Shown here piece after piece: positions 10,427 through 17,462 of a DNA stretch of 35,203 bases. The notes beneath the pieces were generated by a model. It was not told the DNA's origin. It saw only the letters and a program-made list of their open reading frames with translations, and made no database searches. The DNA comes from Hyphomicrobiales bacterium (GTDB lineage Bacteria; Pseudomonadota; Alphaproteobacteria; Rhizobiales; Rhizobiaceae): the NCBI GenBank assembly GCA_900465665.1, contig UBJO01000079.1, forward strand, positions 1 through 35,203, given 5' to 3'. How positions within the stretch are numbered: the stretch's first letter is position 1; each line of letters begins with the position of its first letter. Both the position numbers and the translations under genes were made by a program.

Positions 10427-11110
10427 ATGATCCCAAGAGTAGCAGTCGTTGAAGACGAAGAAGCACTGAGCGTGCTTCTTCGCTATAACCTTGAGGCCGA
10501 AGGCTTCGAAGTCGATACCATCCTTCGCGGTGACGAGGCCGAAATCCGGCTGCAGGAACGCACGCCTGATCTTTTGATCCTCGATTGGATGCTGCCCGGC
10601 GTATCCGGCATCGAGCTGTGCCGTCGCCTGCGCATGCGCCCGGAGACGGAGCGCCTGCCGATCATCATGCTGACCGCCCGTGGCGAGGAAAGCGAACGCG
10701 TTCGCGGCCTGTCGACCGGCGCCGACGACTATGTCGTCAAGCCGTTCTCCACGCCAGAGCTCGTCGCCCGCGTCAAGGCGATGCTGCGCCGCGCCAAGCC
10801 GGAAGTGCTCTCCTCGCTGCTGAAGTGCGGCGATATCGAGCTCGATCGCGAAACCCACCGCGTTCACCGCAAGAGCCGCGAAGTCCGCCTCGGACCGACC
10901 GAATTCCGCCTCCTGGAATTCCTGATGTCGTCGCCGGGCCGCGTCTTCTCCCGCTCGCAGCTGCTCGATGGCGTCTGGGGCCATGACATCTATGTCGACG
11001 AACGCACCGTCGACGTTCACGTCGGCCGCCTGCGCAAGGCGCTCAACTTCTCCAACATGCAGGATGTCATCCGCACCGTTCGCGGCGCCGGCTATTCGAT
11101 GGAAGCGTAA
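10427..11110 (+). CDS. phoB: Phosphate regulon response regulator PhoB
   Basis: OmpR-family transcription factor phosphorylated by PhoR; binds Pho boxes such as the one before pstS. 227 residues. Seen: receiver domain with acidic pocket EDEE (9-12), phospho-acceptor Asp53 in LILDWMLPG, Thr83 and Lys105 (VVKPFS), then a winged-helix DNA-binding domain (about 130-226) with LGPTEFRLLEFLMSSPGRVF and the recognition-helix region DERTVDVHVGRLRKAL. An AGGAGA Shine-Dalgarno precedes ATG 10427. A 7-bp hairpin (GGAAGCG 11101-11107, CGCTTCC 11113-11119) spans its stop codon, and an intrinsic terminator follows. Confidence 0.97.
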   Translation: MIPRVAVVEDEEALSVLLRYNLEAEGFEVDTILRGDEAEIRLQERTPDLLILDWMLPGVSGIELCRRLRMRPETERLPIIMLTARGEESERVRGLSTGADDYVVKPFSTPELVARVKAMLRRAKPEVLSSLLKCGDIELDRETHRVHRKSREVRLGPTEFRLLEFLMSSPGRVFSRSQLLDGVWGHDIYVDERTVDVHVGRLRKALNFSNMQDVIRTVRGAGYSMEA

Positions 11111-11138
11111 GGCGCTTCCATTCCGTCCGATCCAACGA

Positions 11139-11164
11139 AAAACGGGCCCGCGAGGGCCCGTTTT
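11139..11164 (+). terminator. Intrinsic terminator of the phoR-pst-phoU-phoB cluster
   Basis: AAAACGGGCCC (11139-11149), loop gcga, and GGGCCCGTTTT (11154-11164) form an 11-bp stem, with U-rich TTTTCTTT on the 3' side. The A-run on the 5' side makes it work in both directions, so it can also end the convergent gcrA transcript. Confidence 0.9.
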
Positions 11165-11191
11165 CTTTCGTTCCTTATCCGGCTTTCCGGG

Positions 11192-11737
11192 TCATGCGAC
11201 CCGGTTGGCGGCCTTGCGGCGCTCGTTGACCGGCTGGTAGGCCATGCGCTGGTGATAGGTGCAGTAAGGCGAGTTGTCGGGGGACTCGCAGCCGCAGAAG
11301 TGGAAGTCGTCCGTCAGCGGATCGCCGACCGGCCACTTGCACGTACGCTCGGTCAGTTCCGTGAGGCCGAGGCGGCGCGAGATCGGAACGACGACGTTGG
11401 AAGCCGGACGGTAACGGACTTCCTCGATCGCATCGATGTCCATCTCTTCCTTGAGAGCCACTGCGCCCTGCGGGCGGGCAACGGCGCGGCTTGGCGAGAT
11501 GCGTGCGGAATTGAAGCTGTTGGCGGGGCGCGGGGTCGAAACCGCCGGACGCTTCGGCGCCCGTGTCGCCGTCGTCGTGCCGCCGGCCTTGGCGCGGCCA
11601 GGCAGGTTCAGACGGTGGACCTTGCCGATGACGGCGTTGCGGCTTACACCGCCAAGTTGTGCCGCAATCTGGCTGGCGCTCAGGCCTTCGGCCCAAAGCT
11701 TCTTCAGTCTTTCAACGCGCTCGTCTGTCCAGTTCAT
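11192..11737 (-). CDS. gcrA: Cell-cycle regulator GcrA
   Basis: Alphaproteobacterial master regulator that binds sigma70 and CcrM-methylated GANTC promoters to drive S-phase genes; 181 residues. Seen: the diagnostic N-terminus MNWTDERVERLKKLWAEGLS with a helix-turn-helix through VSRNAVIGKVHRLNLPG (31-47), a basic Pro/Ala-rich linker, and the C-terminal sigma-interacting module with CKWPVGDP, FHFCGCESP and SPYCTYHQRMAYQPV. ATG 11735-11737 fits both the family start and a GGAG Shine-Dalgarno 7 bases away; a longer GTG start at 11791 is possible but not family-like. Its upstream spacer is loaded with GANTC sites, suggesting methylation-dependent control of its own or the divergent argD promoter. 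Confidence 0.96.
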   Translation of the reverse strand: MNWTDERVERLKKLWAEGLSASQIAAQLGGVSRNAVIGKVHRLNLPGRAKAGGTTTATRAPKRPAVSTPRPANSFNSARISPSRAVARPQGAVALKEEMDIDAIEEVRYRPASNVVVPISRRLGLTELTERTCKWPVGDPLTDDFHFCGCESPDNSPYCTYHQRMAYQPVNERRKAANRVA

Positions 11738-11884
11738 GCCCTGTCTCCGCCTTATTGCGTTGGTGTAGGCAGAATCCTTCACCCATGGCACGGACGTGTC
11801 CGGACCAAGAAACGCTTGCTCGATTTTGGTGACTAGTTCCGCCGCATGCAGTCTAGTAATTGAGTTTTAACCTAGAGTGAGGGC

Positions 11885-11960
11885 GACTCCGTGACAAGAG
11901 TCGGTTGAATCGCGGCGAATCGATTTCTCGGTTTTCCCCAACTTGCTGGGTGGTAGAGTC
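11885..11960. promoter_or_regulatory. Cluster of five GANTC (CcrM methylation) sites
   Basis: GANTC occurs at 11885-11889, 11898-11902, 11907-11911, 11917-11921 and 11956-11960. The first two form an inverted repeat (CGACTC 11884-11889, GAGTCG 11898-11903). Successive starts are 13, 9 and 10 bp apart. Random expectation is about one site per 256 bp. GcrA in related bacteria acts at methylated GANTC promoters, so this is a likely control region for gcrA and perhaps argD. Confidence 0.7.
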
Positions 11961-12038
11961 ATTTCTGCAACATTAGCTGTTGATAGCTCGCCCGCGCCCC
12001 GATGCTTGCTTGACGCATGCGACAAAAGCTCAGTTTTG

Positions 12039-12067
12039 TTGACATCGCACTGCGAAAAGACAATAGT
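12039..12067 (+). promoter_or_regulatory. Candidate sigma70 promoter of argD
   Basis: TTGACA (12039-12044), a 17-bp spacer and AATAGT (12062-12067; 4 of 6 matches to TATAAT). Predicted transcription start near 12074, which would place the hairpin at 12075 at the extreme 5' end of the argD mRNA. Confidence 0.5.
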
Positions 12068-12074
12068 GCCCCTC

Positions 12075-12097
12075 GCCGCCGAAAGGCGGCATTTTTC
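12075..12097 (+). terminator. GNRA-loop hairpin with U-run in the argD leader
   Basis: GCCGCC (12075-12080), tetraloop GAAA, GGCGGC (12085-12090), then ATTTTTC. It has the shape of an intrinsic terminator yet lies 75 bp before argD and just after its likely promoter. It could end a short upstream RNA, attenuate argD, or cap the 5' end of the mRNA against decay. The sequence alone cannot decide. Confidence 0.6.
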
Positions 12098-12164
12098 ATT
12101 TCCGGGCACCCGCTTTTTAGCCGGATTCCGGGCCTTTGTTGAGCGAATGACAGGAGATCGCGCC

Positions 12165-13361
12165 ATGGCTGAAGCCGCGCCGCTTTATGATACCTACTCT
12201 CGTGCCCCGCTGCGGTTCGAGCGAGGAGAGGGCGTGTGGCTGATCACCGAAACTGGCGAGCGATATCTCGATTTTGGCGCGGGCGTTGCCGTGACCTCCG
12301 TCGGCCATAGCCATCCGCACGTCGTCGGCGCGCTTAAGGAGCAGGCCCAGAAGGTCTGGCACCTTTCCAACATTTACGAAATCCCCGGCCAGGAGCGCTT
12401 CGCCAAGCGTCTGACCGATGCAACCTTCGCGGATAAGGTGTTCTTCACCAATTCCGGCGCCGAGGCGCTGGAATGCGCGATCAAGACCGCGCGCCGCTAC
12501 CAGTATTCGAAGGGCCATCCCGAGCGCTTCCACATCATCACCTTCGAAGGCGCATTCCACGGCCGCACGCTGGCGACGATCGCCGCCGGCGGCCAGGAGA
12601 AGTACCTCGAAGGCTTCGGCCCCAAGACACCCGGTTTCGACCAGGTTCCCTTCGGCGATATCGAAGCCGTCCGCGCCGCCATCACCGATGCCACGGCCGG
12701 TATCTTGCTTGAGCCGGTACAGGGCGAAGGCGGTATCCGCCCGGCGACCACGGAATTCATGAAGGCGCTGCGCCAGCTTTGCGACGAAAACGGCCTGCTT
12801 CTGATCCTCGACGAGGTTCAGTCCGGCGTCGGCCGTACGGGCAAGCTCTTCGCGCATGAATGGTCCGGCGTCACGCCCGACATCATGGCTGTCGCCAAGG
12901 GTATCGGCGGTGGTTTCCCGCTCGGTGCTTGCCTGGCAACCGCCGAAGCAGCCTCCGGCATGAAGGCCGGCACCCATGGCTCGACCTATGGCGGTAACCC
13001 GCTCGCCATGGCCGTCGGCAATGCCGTGCTCGATGTCATCCTCGAGGAAGGCTTCCTGCAGCACGTCAACGACGTCGCACTCGTCTTCCGCCAGGGCCTC
13101 GCATCGCTGAAGGATCGCTTCCCCGATGTGATCGAGGATATCCGCGGCGAAGGCCTGATGCTTGGCGTCAAGGCGGCTGTTCCGTCAACTGAGCTCTTGC
13201 AGGCCATCCGCGCTGCCAACCTGCTGGCCATTCCGGCCGGCGACAATGTCATCCGTTTGTTGCCCCCGCTCGTCGTCACCGCTGACGAAGCCCGCGAAGG
13301 CCTCGCGCGCCTCGAGCGTGCCGCCGAGAGCGTGCGCGCCAAGGCAAAGAAGACGGCTTGA
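12165..13361 (+). CDS. argD: Acetylornithine aminotransferase ArgD
   Basis: PLP enzyme of arginine synthesis that converts N-acetylglutamate semialdehyde to N2-acetylornithine; often also acts as succinyldiaminopimelate aminotransferase. 398 residues. Seen: fold-type I class III aminotransferase signatures TNSGAEALECAIKTAR (95-110), FEGAFHGRTLATIAAGG (127-143), LLEPVQGEGG (181-190), LILDEVQSGVGRTG (213-226) and the PLP lysine Lys245 in AVAKGIGGGFPLG. ATG 12165 has AGGAG 8 bases upstream and matches the family N-terminus. argF follows after 47 bp, forming an arginine operon with hslO behind it. Confidence 0.95.
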   Translation: MAEAAPLYDTYSRAPLRFERGEGVWLITETGERYLDFGAGVAVTSVGHSHPHVVGALKEQAQKVWHLSNIYEIPGQERFAKRLTDATFADKVFFTNSGAEALECAIKTARRYQYSKGHPERFHIITFEGAFHGRTLATIAAGGQEKYLEGFGPKTPGFDQVPFGDIEAVRAAITDATAGILLEPVQGEGGIRPATTEFMKALRQLCDENGLLLILDEVQSGVGRTGKLFAHEWSGVTPDIMAVAKGIGGGFPLGACLATAEAASGMKAGTHGSTYGGNPLAMAVGNAVLDVILEEGFLQHVNDVALVFRQGLASLKDRFPDVIEDIRGEGLMLGVKAAVPSTELLQAIRAANLLAIPAGDNVIRLLPPLVVTADEAREGLARLERAAESVRAKAKKTA

Positions 13362-13408
13362 ATGGATGGATGCCCGGCCGGATGGCGGGCGCAACAGGTT
13401 AAAGACAG

Positions 13409-14326
13409 ATGGCTTCCCCAAAACACTTTCTCGATCTTTCCGCGGTAACCTCCTCCGACCTCCGGGTCATCATGGACGACGCCAAGACCCGCAAGCAGGC
13501 CTTCAAGGCCGGCCAGGGCGACAAGCCGCTGGCAGGCAAGATGCTGGCGATGATCTTCGAAAAGCCCTCGACCCGCACCCGCGTCTCCTTCGACGTCGGC
13601 ATGCGCCAGCTCGGCGGCGAGACGCTGTTCCTCTCCGGCACCGAAATGCAGCTCGGCCGCGCTGAAACGATTGGCGACACCGCCAAGGTCCTGTCGCGCT
13701 ATGTCGATGCGATCATGATCCGCACCACCGACCATGCGCGCATGCTGGAGCTCGCCGAACACGCGACCGTTCCTGTGATCAACGCGCTGACGGATGACAC
13801 CCATCCCTGCCAGATCATGGCCGACATCATGACCTTCGAAGAGCATCGCGGTCCCATCAAGGGCAAGACGATTGCCTGGATGGGCGATGGCAACAACGTG
13901 CTGCATTCGCTGGTCGAAGGGGCCGCCCGTTTCGGCTATCGCATGAACATGGCGGTACCCCTTGGTTCCGAGCCGAAGGATCACTATCTGAACTGGGCCC
14001 GCAATGAGGGCGCCGAGATCATGCTGAGCCATGATGCAGACCGTGCGGTCGCCGGCGCCGATTGCGTGGTGACCGATACCTGGGTCTCCATGAATCAGGA
14101 ACATCGGGCCCGGGGTCACAACGTCTTCCAGCCTTATCAGGTCAATTCGGCTTTGATGGCACAGGCCGACAAGGATGCATTGTTCATGCATTGCCTGCCG
14201 GCCCATCGCGGTGAGGAAGTTACCGACGAAGTGATCGACGGCCCGCAATCCGTGGTCTTCGATGAAGCGGAAAACCGTCTTCATGCGCAGAAGTCGATTC
14301 TTGCTTGGTGCCTGGGCGCGATCTGA
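13409..14326 (+). CDS. argF: Ornithine carbamoyltransferase ArgF
   Basis: Forms citrulline from ornithine and carbamoyl phosphate in arginine synthesis; cytosolic trimer; 305 residues, normal length. Seen: carbamoyl-phosphate motif STRTR (54-58), HPCQ (132-135) and the ornithine-site HCLPAHRGEE (261-270) with the catalytic cysteine. The start has AGG within AACAGGTTAAAGACAG upstream. It is downstream of argD on the same strand. A large hairpin sits between it and hslO. Confidence 0.96.
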   Translation: MASPKHFLDLSAVTSSDLRVIMDDAKTRKQAFKAGQGDKPLAGKMLAMIFEKPSTRTRVSFDVGMRQLGGETLFLSGTEMQLGRAETIGDTAKVLSRYVDAIMIRTTDHARMLELAEHATVPVINALTDDTHPCQIMADIMTFEEHRGPIKGKTIAWMGDGNNVLHSLVEGAARFGYRMNMAVPLGSEPKDHYLNWARNEGAEIMLSHDADRAVAGADCVVTDTWVSMNQEHRARGHNVFQPYQVNSALMAQADKDALFMHCLPAHRGEEVTDEVIDGPQSVVFDEAENRLHAQKSILAWCLGAI

Positions 14327-14337
14327 ACCATACTGGA

Positions 14338-14367
14338 GGCCACATCGGGCCGGACAGGCCCGTGGCC
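14338..14367 (+). repeat. Hairpin between argF and hslO
   Basis: GGCCAC (14338-14343) plus GGGCC (14347-14351) pair with GGCCC (14357-14361) plus GTGGCC (14362-14367) around a 5-nt loop, with a 3-nt bulge. There is no U-run, so it is more likely an mRNA-stabilising or REP-like hairpin than a terminator. Confidence 0.5.
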
Positions 14368-14418
14368 GCGCTGGCGGATGGACGGGCTCGTCCGCTGCCC
14401 TCAGACTAGGAGAAGACC

Positions 14419-15414
14419 ATGGCAGAAGCTGCAGCCACCCTCGGCGAATTCGATTTCGCCGGCGATGATCATGTCGTTCCGTTTCAGGTGGAAGGCCTGG
14501 ATGTGCGCGGTCGCGCCGTCCAGCTCGGCCCGATGCTGGATGCGATCCTCGATCGCCACAACTATCCCGCGCCCGTCGCCCGCCTGCTGGCCGAAGTCAT
14601 CGCGCTGACGGTGCTGCTTGGTACGTCGCTGAAGTTCGAAGGCAAGTTCACTGTCCAGACCAAGAGCGACGGCCCGGTCGATCTGCTTGTCGCCGACTTC
14701 TCGACGCCCGAGAACGTGCGCGCCTACGCCCGCTTCGACCAGACGCTTCTGGACGAGGCTGTTGCCGCTGGCCGCGCCGAGCCCGAGCAACTGCTCGGCA
14801 AGGGCATGCTGGCCTTTACCATCGACCAGGGCAAGTTCAGCCAGCCTTACCAGGGCATCGTCGCGCTCGACGGCGCCACGCTGGAAGACATTGCCGGCAC
14901 CTACTTCCGCCAGTCGGAGCAGATCCCGACGCGCGTGCGTCTGGCCGCCGCCGAACTGTTCGACCGCGACGAGCAAGGCAAGCCGCGTCATCGCTGGCGG
15001 GCAGGGGGGCTCGTTGCCCAGTTCCTGCCGGAAGCGCCCGAGCGCATGCGTCAGGCCGACCTGCACGGCGGCGATGGCGACGAAGGTACCGTCCAGCATG
15101 CGGAAGACGATGCCTGGGCCGAAGCGCGTTCGCTGGTGGAGACCATCGACGCCGACGAGCTGACGGATCCGCAGGTCGGCGTCGAGCGCCTGCTGTTCCG
15201 GCTGTTCCACGAGCGCGGCGTGCGCGTTTACGAGCCGCGCGAAGTGTTCGACCGCTGCTCCTGCTCGCGCGAGAAGATCAAGGGCGTGCTCAAGGGCTTC
15301 TCCGCCGAGGAGATCGAAGCGAGCCAGGAAGAGGGCAAGATCGCGGTCACCTGCGAATTCTGCTCGACGACCTATCGTTTCGAGGCCGAAGAGCTCGCGC
15401 AGGCGGCTGAGTAA
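14419..15414 (+). CDS. hslO: Redox-regulated chaperone Hsp33 (HslO)
   Basis: Cytosolic holdase switched on by oxidation: zinc release and disulfide formation open the client-binding domain. 331 residues. Seen: N-terminal Hsp33 core including AEVIALTVLLGTSLKFEGKF and the Gly-rich KGMLAFTIDQG, a linker, and the C-terminal zinc motif CSC (Cys280, Cys282) with CEFC (Cys312, Cys315). All four redox cysteines are present, so the switch should work. AGGAGA lies 6 bases before ATG 14419. It is third in line with argD-argF, a common rhizobial arrangement. Confidence 0.96.
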   Translation: MAEAAATLGEFDFAGDDHVVPFQVEGLDVRGRAVQLGPMLDAILDRHNYPAPVARLLAEVIALTVLLGTSLKFEGKFTVQTKSDGPVDLLVADFSTPENVRAYARFDQTLLDEAVAAGRAEPEQLLGKGMLAFTIDQGKFSQPYQGIVALDGATLEDIAGTYFRQSEQIPTRVRLAAAELFDRDEQGKPRHRWRAGGLVAQFLPEAPERMRQADLHGGDGDEGTVQHAEDDAWAEARSLVETIDADELTDPQVGVERLLFRLFHERGVRVYEPREVFDRCSCSREKIKGVLKGFSAEEIEASQEEGKIAVTCEFCSTTYRFEAEELAQAAE

Positions 15415-15420
15415 CCCGAA

Positions 15421-15465
15421 GCATGTCGCGCAAAAGTGTGCAGCGGTTTTGCGGCACCGACATGC
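15421..15465. repeat. Rhizobiaceae-type palindromic intergenic repeat
   Basis: Outer arms GCATGTCG (15421-15428) and CGACATGC (15458-15465), inner arms CGCAAAA (15429-15435) and TTTTGCG (15447-15453). I recall very similar palindromes scattered between genes in Rhizobium and Agrobacterium genomes. It lies between the convergent hslO and apaG genes and could also serve as a terminator for both. Confidence 0.65.
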
Positions 15466-15478
15466 GAGAAGACAAAGG

Positions 15479-15871
15479 TTAGTTCAGCACTCTGAGCAGG
15501 CCGGGTGAATCAAGAGAGAAGGCGGGGATTTCCACCTGGAAGACCTCGCCTTTATCAGTTTCCATCTGGTAGTGGCCGAACATCAGGCCCGATGGCGTAT
15601 CGAGCGGGCAGCCCGACGAATATTCGTAGGTATCACCAGGGCTAAGCGTCGGCTGCTCGCCGACGACGCCTGCGCCGCTCACTTCATCGACGACGCCGTT
15701 CTGGTCGGTGATGTTCCAATAGCGGTTGACGAGGCGTACAGTGAGGTCGGAATTATTGCTGATGACGATGCGGTAGCCCCACACATAGCGGTCGTCGTCC
15801 GGGTCGGATTGCTCCTCCAGGTAAAAGGGCTCGACCACCACTTCAATATCTCGTGTCAGGGCGCGGTACAT
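15479..15871 (-). CDS. apaG: ApaG protein
   Basis: Small fibronectin type III-like beta-sandwich protein; often called a Co2+/Mg2+ efflux protein from genetics, but the biochemical role is unsettled. 130 residues, the family's usual size. Seen: the core FYLEEQSDPDDDRYVWGYRI, VRLVNRYWNITDQNG, the Gly-rich GAGVVGEQPTLSPGDTYEYS and the C-terminal GHYQMETDKG with VEIPAFSL. ATG 15869-15871 matches the family start MYRALTRDIEV; translation stays open further upstream without a better start. It reads toward hslO and lies behind metZ on the same strand, separated by the metZ terminator candidate. Confidence 0.93.
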   Translation of the reverse strand: MYRALTRDIEVVVEPFYLEEQSDPDDDRYVWGYRIVISNNSDLTVRLVNRYWNITDQNGVVDEVSGAGVVGEQPTLSPGDTYEYSSGCPLDTPSGLMFGHYQMETDKGEVFQVEIPAFSLDSPGLLRVLN

Positions 15872-16040
15872 GCCTACACCATAATAAGAATACCTTACTG
15901 GTATCTTATAAGAGGTGCGGCAGGTCAATAAACCAGGCTGGAATCCGCAATCAATTGGCTGTAAGCGCGAAAAATTCGCGCGTTAAGACTAATGCCACTC
16001 CCGCTCAGCGCGAGTAAATTGCAAAAATGCGCGTTTAAAT

Positions 16041-16069
16041 GCCGACCGGATCACATGGACCCGGCCGGC
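16041..16069 (-). terminator. Candidate terminator of metZ
   Basis: On the minus strand, GCCGGCCGG pairs with CCGGTCGGC (one G-U pair) around an 11-nt loop, 10 bp after the metZ stop, followed by ATTTAAA. The U-run is weak. Confidence 0.5.
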
Positions 16070-16078
16070 TATTCTTGA

Positions 16079-17263
16079 TCAGGCCTTGATCTTGGAGAGC
16101 GCCTGCGCGAAATCCTCGATCAGGTCGTCCGTATCCTCGATACCAGCGGACAGGCGCACGGTGCCCGGAGAAATGCCGAGCTCGGCGCGGGCCTCGTCCG
16201 TCAGGTTCTTGTGCGTGGTCGTCGCCGGATGCGTGATCAGGCTCTTCGCGTCGCCGAGATTGTTGGAGATCTTGACGATCTCAAGCGCGTTCTGCAGCGC
16301 GAACGCCGCTTCCTTGCCGCCCTTGAGCTCGATCGCCACCAGCGTCGAGCCGCCCTTCATCTGCTTGGCGACGATATCGGCCTGCGGATGATCCTTGCGG
16401 CCGGGATAGATCACCTTGGCCACCTGCTTCTGCTCGGCCAGGAAGTCGGCGATCTTGCCGGCGTTCTCGGTCTGCTGCTTGACACGCAGCGGCAGCGTCT
16501 CGAGACCCTTGAGCAGCGTCCACGCCGTGAACGGCGACATGGCCGGACCCGTGTGGCGATAATAGTCCTGCAGATGCTCGTTGACCCACTCCGTATCCGA
16601 GAGGATCACGCCGCCGAGGCTGCGGCCCTGGCCGTCGATATGCTTGGTCGCGGAATAGACGACGATATGGGCGCCGAGTTCCAGCGGCTTCTGGAAGATC
16701 GGCGTCGCGAAGACGTTATCGACCACGGCCTTGGCACCGACCTGGTTGGCGAGCTTGGCAACGCCGGCGATATCGACCACTTCGAGCGTCGGGTTGGTCG
16801 GGCTTTCCAGGAAGAACACCTTGGTGTTCGGGCGGATCGCCTTTTCCCAGTTCTCCAGATAGCGGCCGTCGACCAGCGTGCACTCGATGCCGTATTTCGG
16901 CGCCAGCGTCTCGACCACCCAGCGGCAGGAGCCGAAGAGCGCGCGGGCGGCCACGATATGGTCACCGGCTTTCACCTGGCAGAGGATGGCGGCGGCGACG
17001 GCTGCCATGCCCGATGCGGTGGCACGGGCTTCTTCGGCACCTTCCATCGCGCACATGCGCTTTTCGAACATGTCGTTGGTCGGGCTGCCGTAACGGGCGT
17101 AGATATAGCCCTCGGTCTCGCCCTTGAAGCGCGCCTCGGCGGCTTCCGCGCTGTCGTAGACAAACCCTTGCGTGAGATAGATCGCTTCGGATGTCTCGCT
17201 ATACTGCGAGCGCAGCGTTCCGCCGTGGACCAGTTGGGTTGCCGGGCGCCAGGTCTTGCTCAT
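16079..17263 (-). CDS. metZ: O-succinylhomoserine sulfhydrylase MetZ
   Basis: PLP enzyme that makes homocysteine directly from O-succinylhomoserine and sulfide, in the direct-sulfhydrylation route to methionine; cytosolic; 394 residues. Seen: Cys/Met-metabolism PLP signatures YARYGSPTNDMFEKRM (55-70), ATASGMAAVAAA (81-92), FLESPTNPTLEVVDI (151-165) and VVYSATKHIDGQGRSLGG with PLP Lys207. The start MSKTWRPAT at 17261-17263 is the family form; a GTG 21 bases upstream is less likely. The leader holds a SAM-II riboswitch, which independently supports the methionine role: high S-adenosylmethionine should shut the gene down. Confidence 0.95.
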   Translation of the reverse strand: MSKTWRPATQLVHGGTLRSQYSETSEAIYLTQGFVYDSAEAAEARFKGETEGYIYARYGSPTNDMFEKRMCAMEGAEEARATASGMAAVAAAILCQVKAGDHIVAARALFGSCRWVVETLAPKYGIECTLVDGRYLENWEKAIRPNTKVFFLESPTNPTLEVVDIAGVAKLANQVGAKAVVDNVFATPIFQKPLELGAHIVVYSATKHIDGQGRSLGGVILSDTEWVNEHLQDYYRHTGPAMSPFTAWTLLKGLETLPLRVKQQTENAGKIADFLAEQKQVAKVIYPGRKDHPQADIVAKQMKGGSTLVAIELKGGKEAAFALQNALEIVKISNNLGDAKSLITHPATTTHKNLTDEARAELGISPGTVRLSAGIEDTDDLIEDFAQALSKIKA

Positions 17264-17284
17264 GCCATCACCACTTTCAAACAC

Positions 17285-17326
17285 AAAAAAACCGGCCGCG
17301 AATGCAGACCGGTTTCAACCCGGTCT
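17285..17326 (-). terminator. Terminator/antiterminator pair of the metZ riboswitch leader
   Basis: Two exclusive hairpins share CCGG at 17309-17312. Hairpin A: AGACCGG (17326-17320) with CCGGTCT (17312-17306). Hairpin B: AAACCGG (17315-17309) with CCGG (17295-17292) and the start of a seven-T run (17291-17285), an intrinsic terminator. The aptamer's own CCGGTC (17364-17359) could also pair with GACCGG of hairpin A. This is a plausible expression platform working by transcription termination; its polarity is not deducible by eye. Confidence 0.7.
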
Positions 17327-17327
17327 A

Positions 17328-17377
17328 TTTAGCCACTTGTTTAACGTGGCTGCAAGCCGACCGGCCAAATCACCACG
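17328..17377 (-). ncRNA. SAM-II riboswitch aptamer upstream of metZ
   Basis: The minus strand reads CGTGG (17377-17373) pairing with CCACG (17349-17345) as P1, a TGATTTGGCCGG segment, CTTGCAG, TTAAACAAGTGGCTAAA and the conserved GCTAAA (17333-17328), in the order of the SAM-II (metA-type) consensus, a pseudoknot of about 52 nt found mainly in alphaproteobacteria. It binds S-adenosylmethionine. It is 65 nt upstream of the metZ start and follows a good promoter. Confidence 0.9.
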
Positions 17378-17387
17378 GGATAAAGCT

Positions 17388-17416
17388 GCAATACTGCTGT
17401 TGCGCGCTTGCGTCAA
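17388..17416 (-). promoter_or_regulatory. Promoter of metZ
   Basis: On the minus strand TTGACG (17416-17411), 17-bp spacer, TATTGC (17393-17388). The predicted start, near 17381, lies just before the SAM-II aptamer, exactly where a riboswitch transcript should begin. Confidence 0.6.
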
Positions 17417-17462
17417 TTCCTCGATTTTGGTTTTGTCTGCGGCAAATTATGGATGGGGCATG

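Larger units (their letters stand above)
11738..12164. other. 427-bp gcrA-argD divergent spacer, no protein gene seen
   Basis: Holds no credible coding region. It contains, from left to right, one GANTC site near gcrA (11772-11776), a cluster of five more (11885-11960), a sigma70-like promoter pointing to argD (12039-12067) and a GNRA-loop hairpin with a U-run (12075-12097). The argD reading frame stays open upstream to 11943, but composition and the Shine-Dalgarno at 12152-12156 argue against translation there. Confidence 0.7.

Noticed and set aside
14338..14367. Terminator separating argF from hslO
   Set aside because: Strong stem but no U-run and a bulge; listed as a hairpin repeat only.
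17256..17462. N-terminal extension of the dCTP deaminase
   Set aside because: The frame is open, but this DNA is the opposite-strand SAM-II riboswitch, terminator and promoter of metZ.
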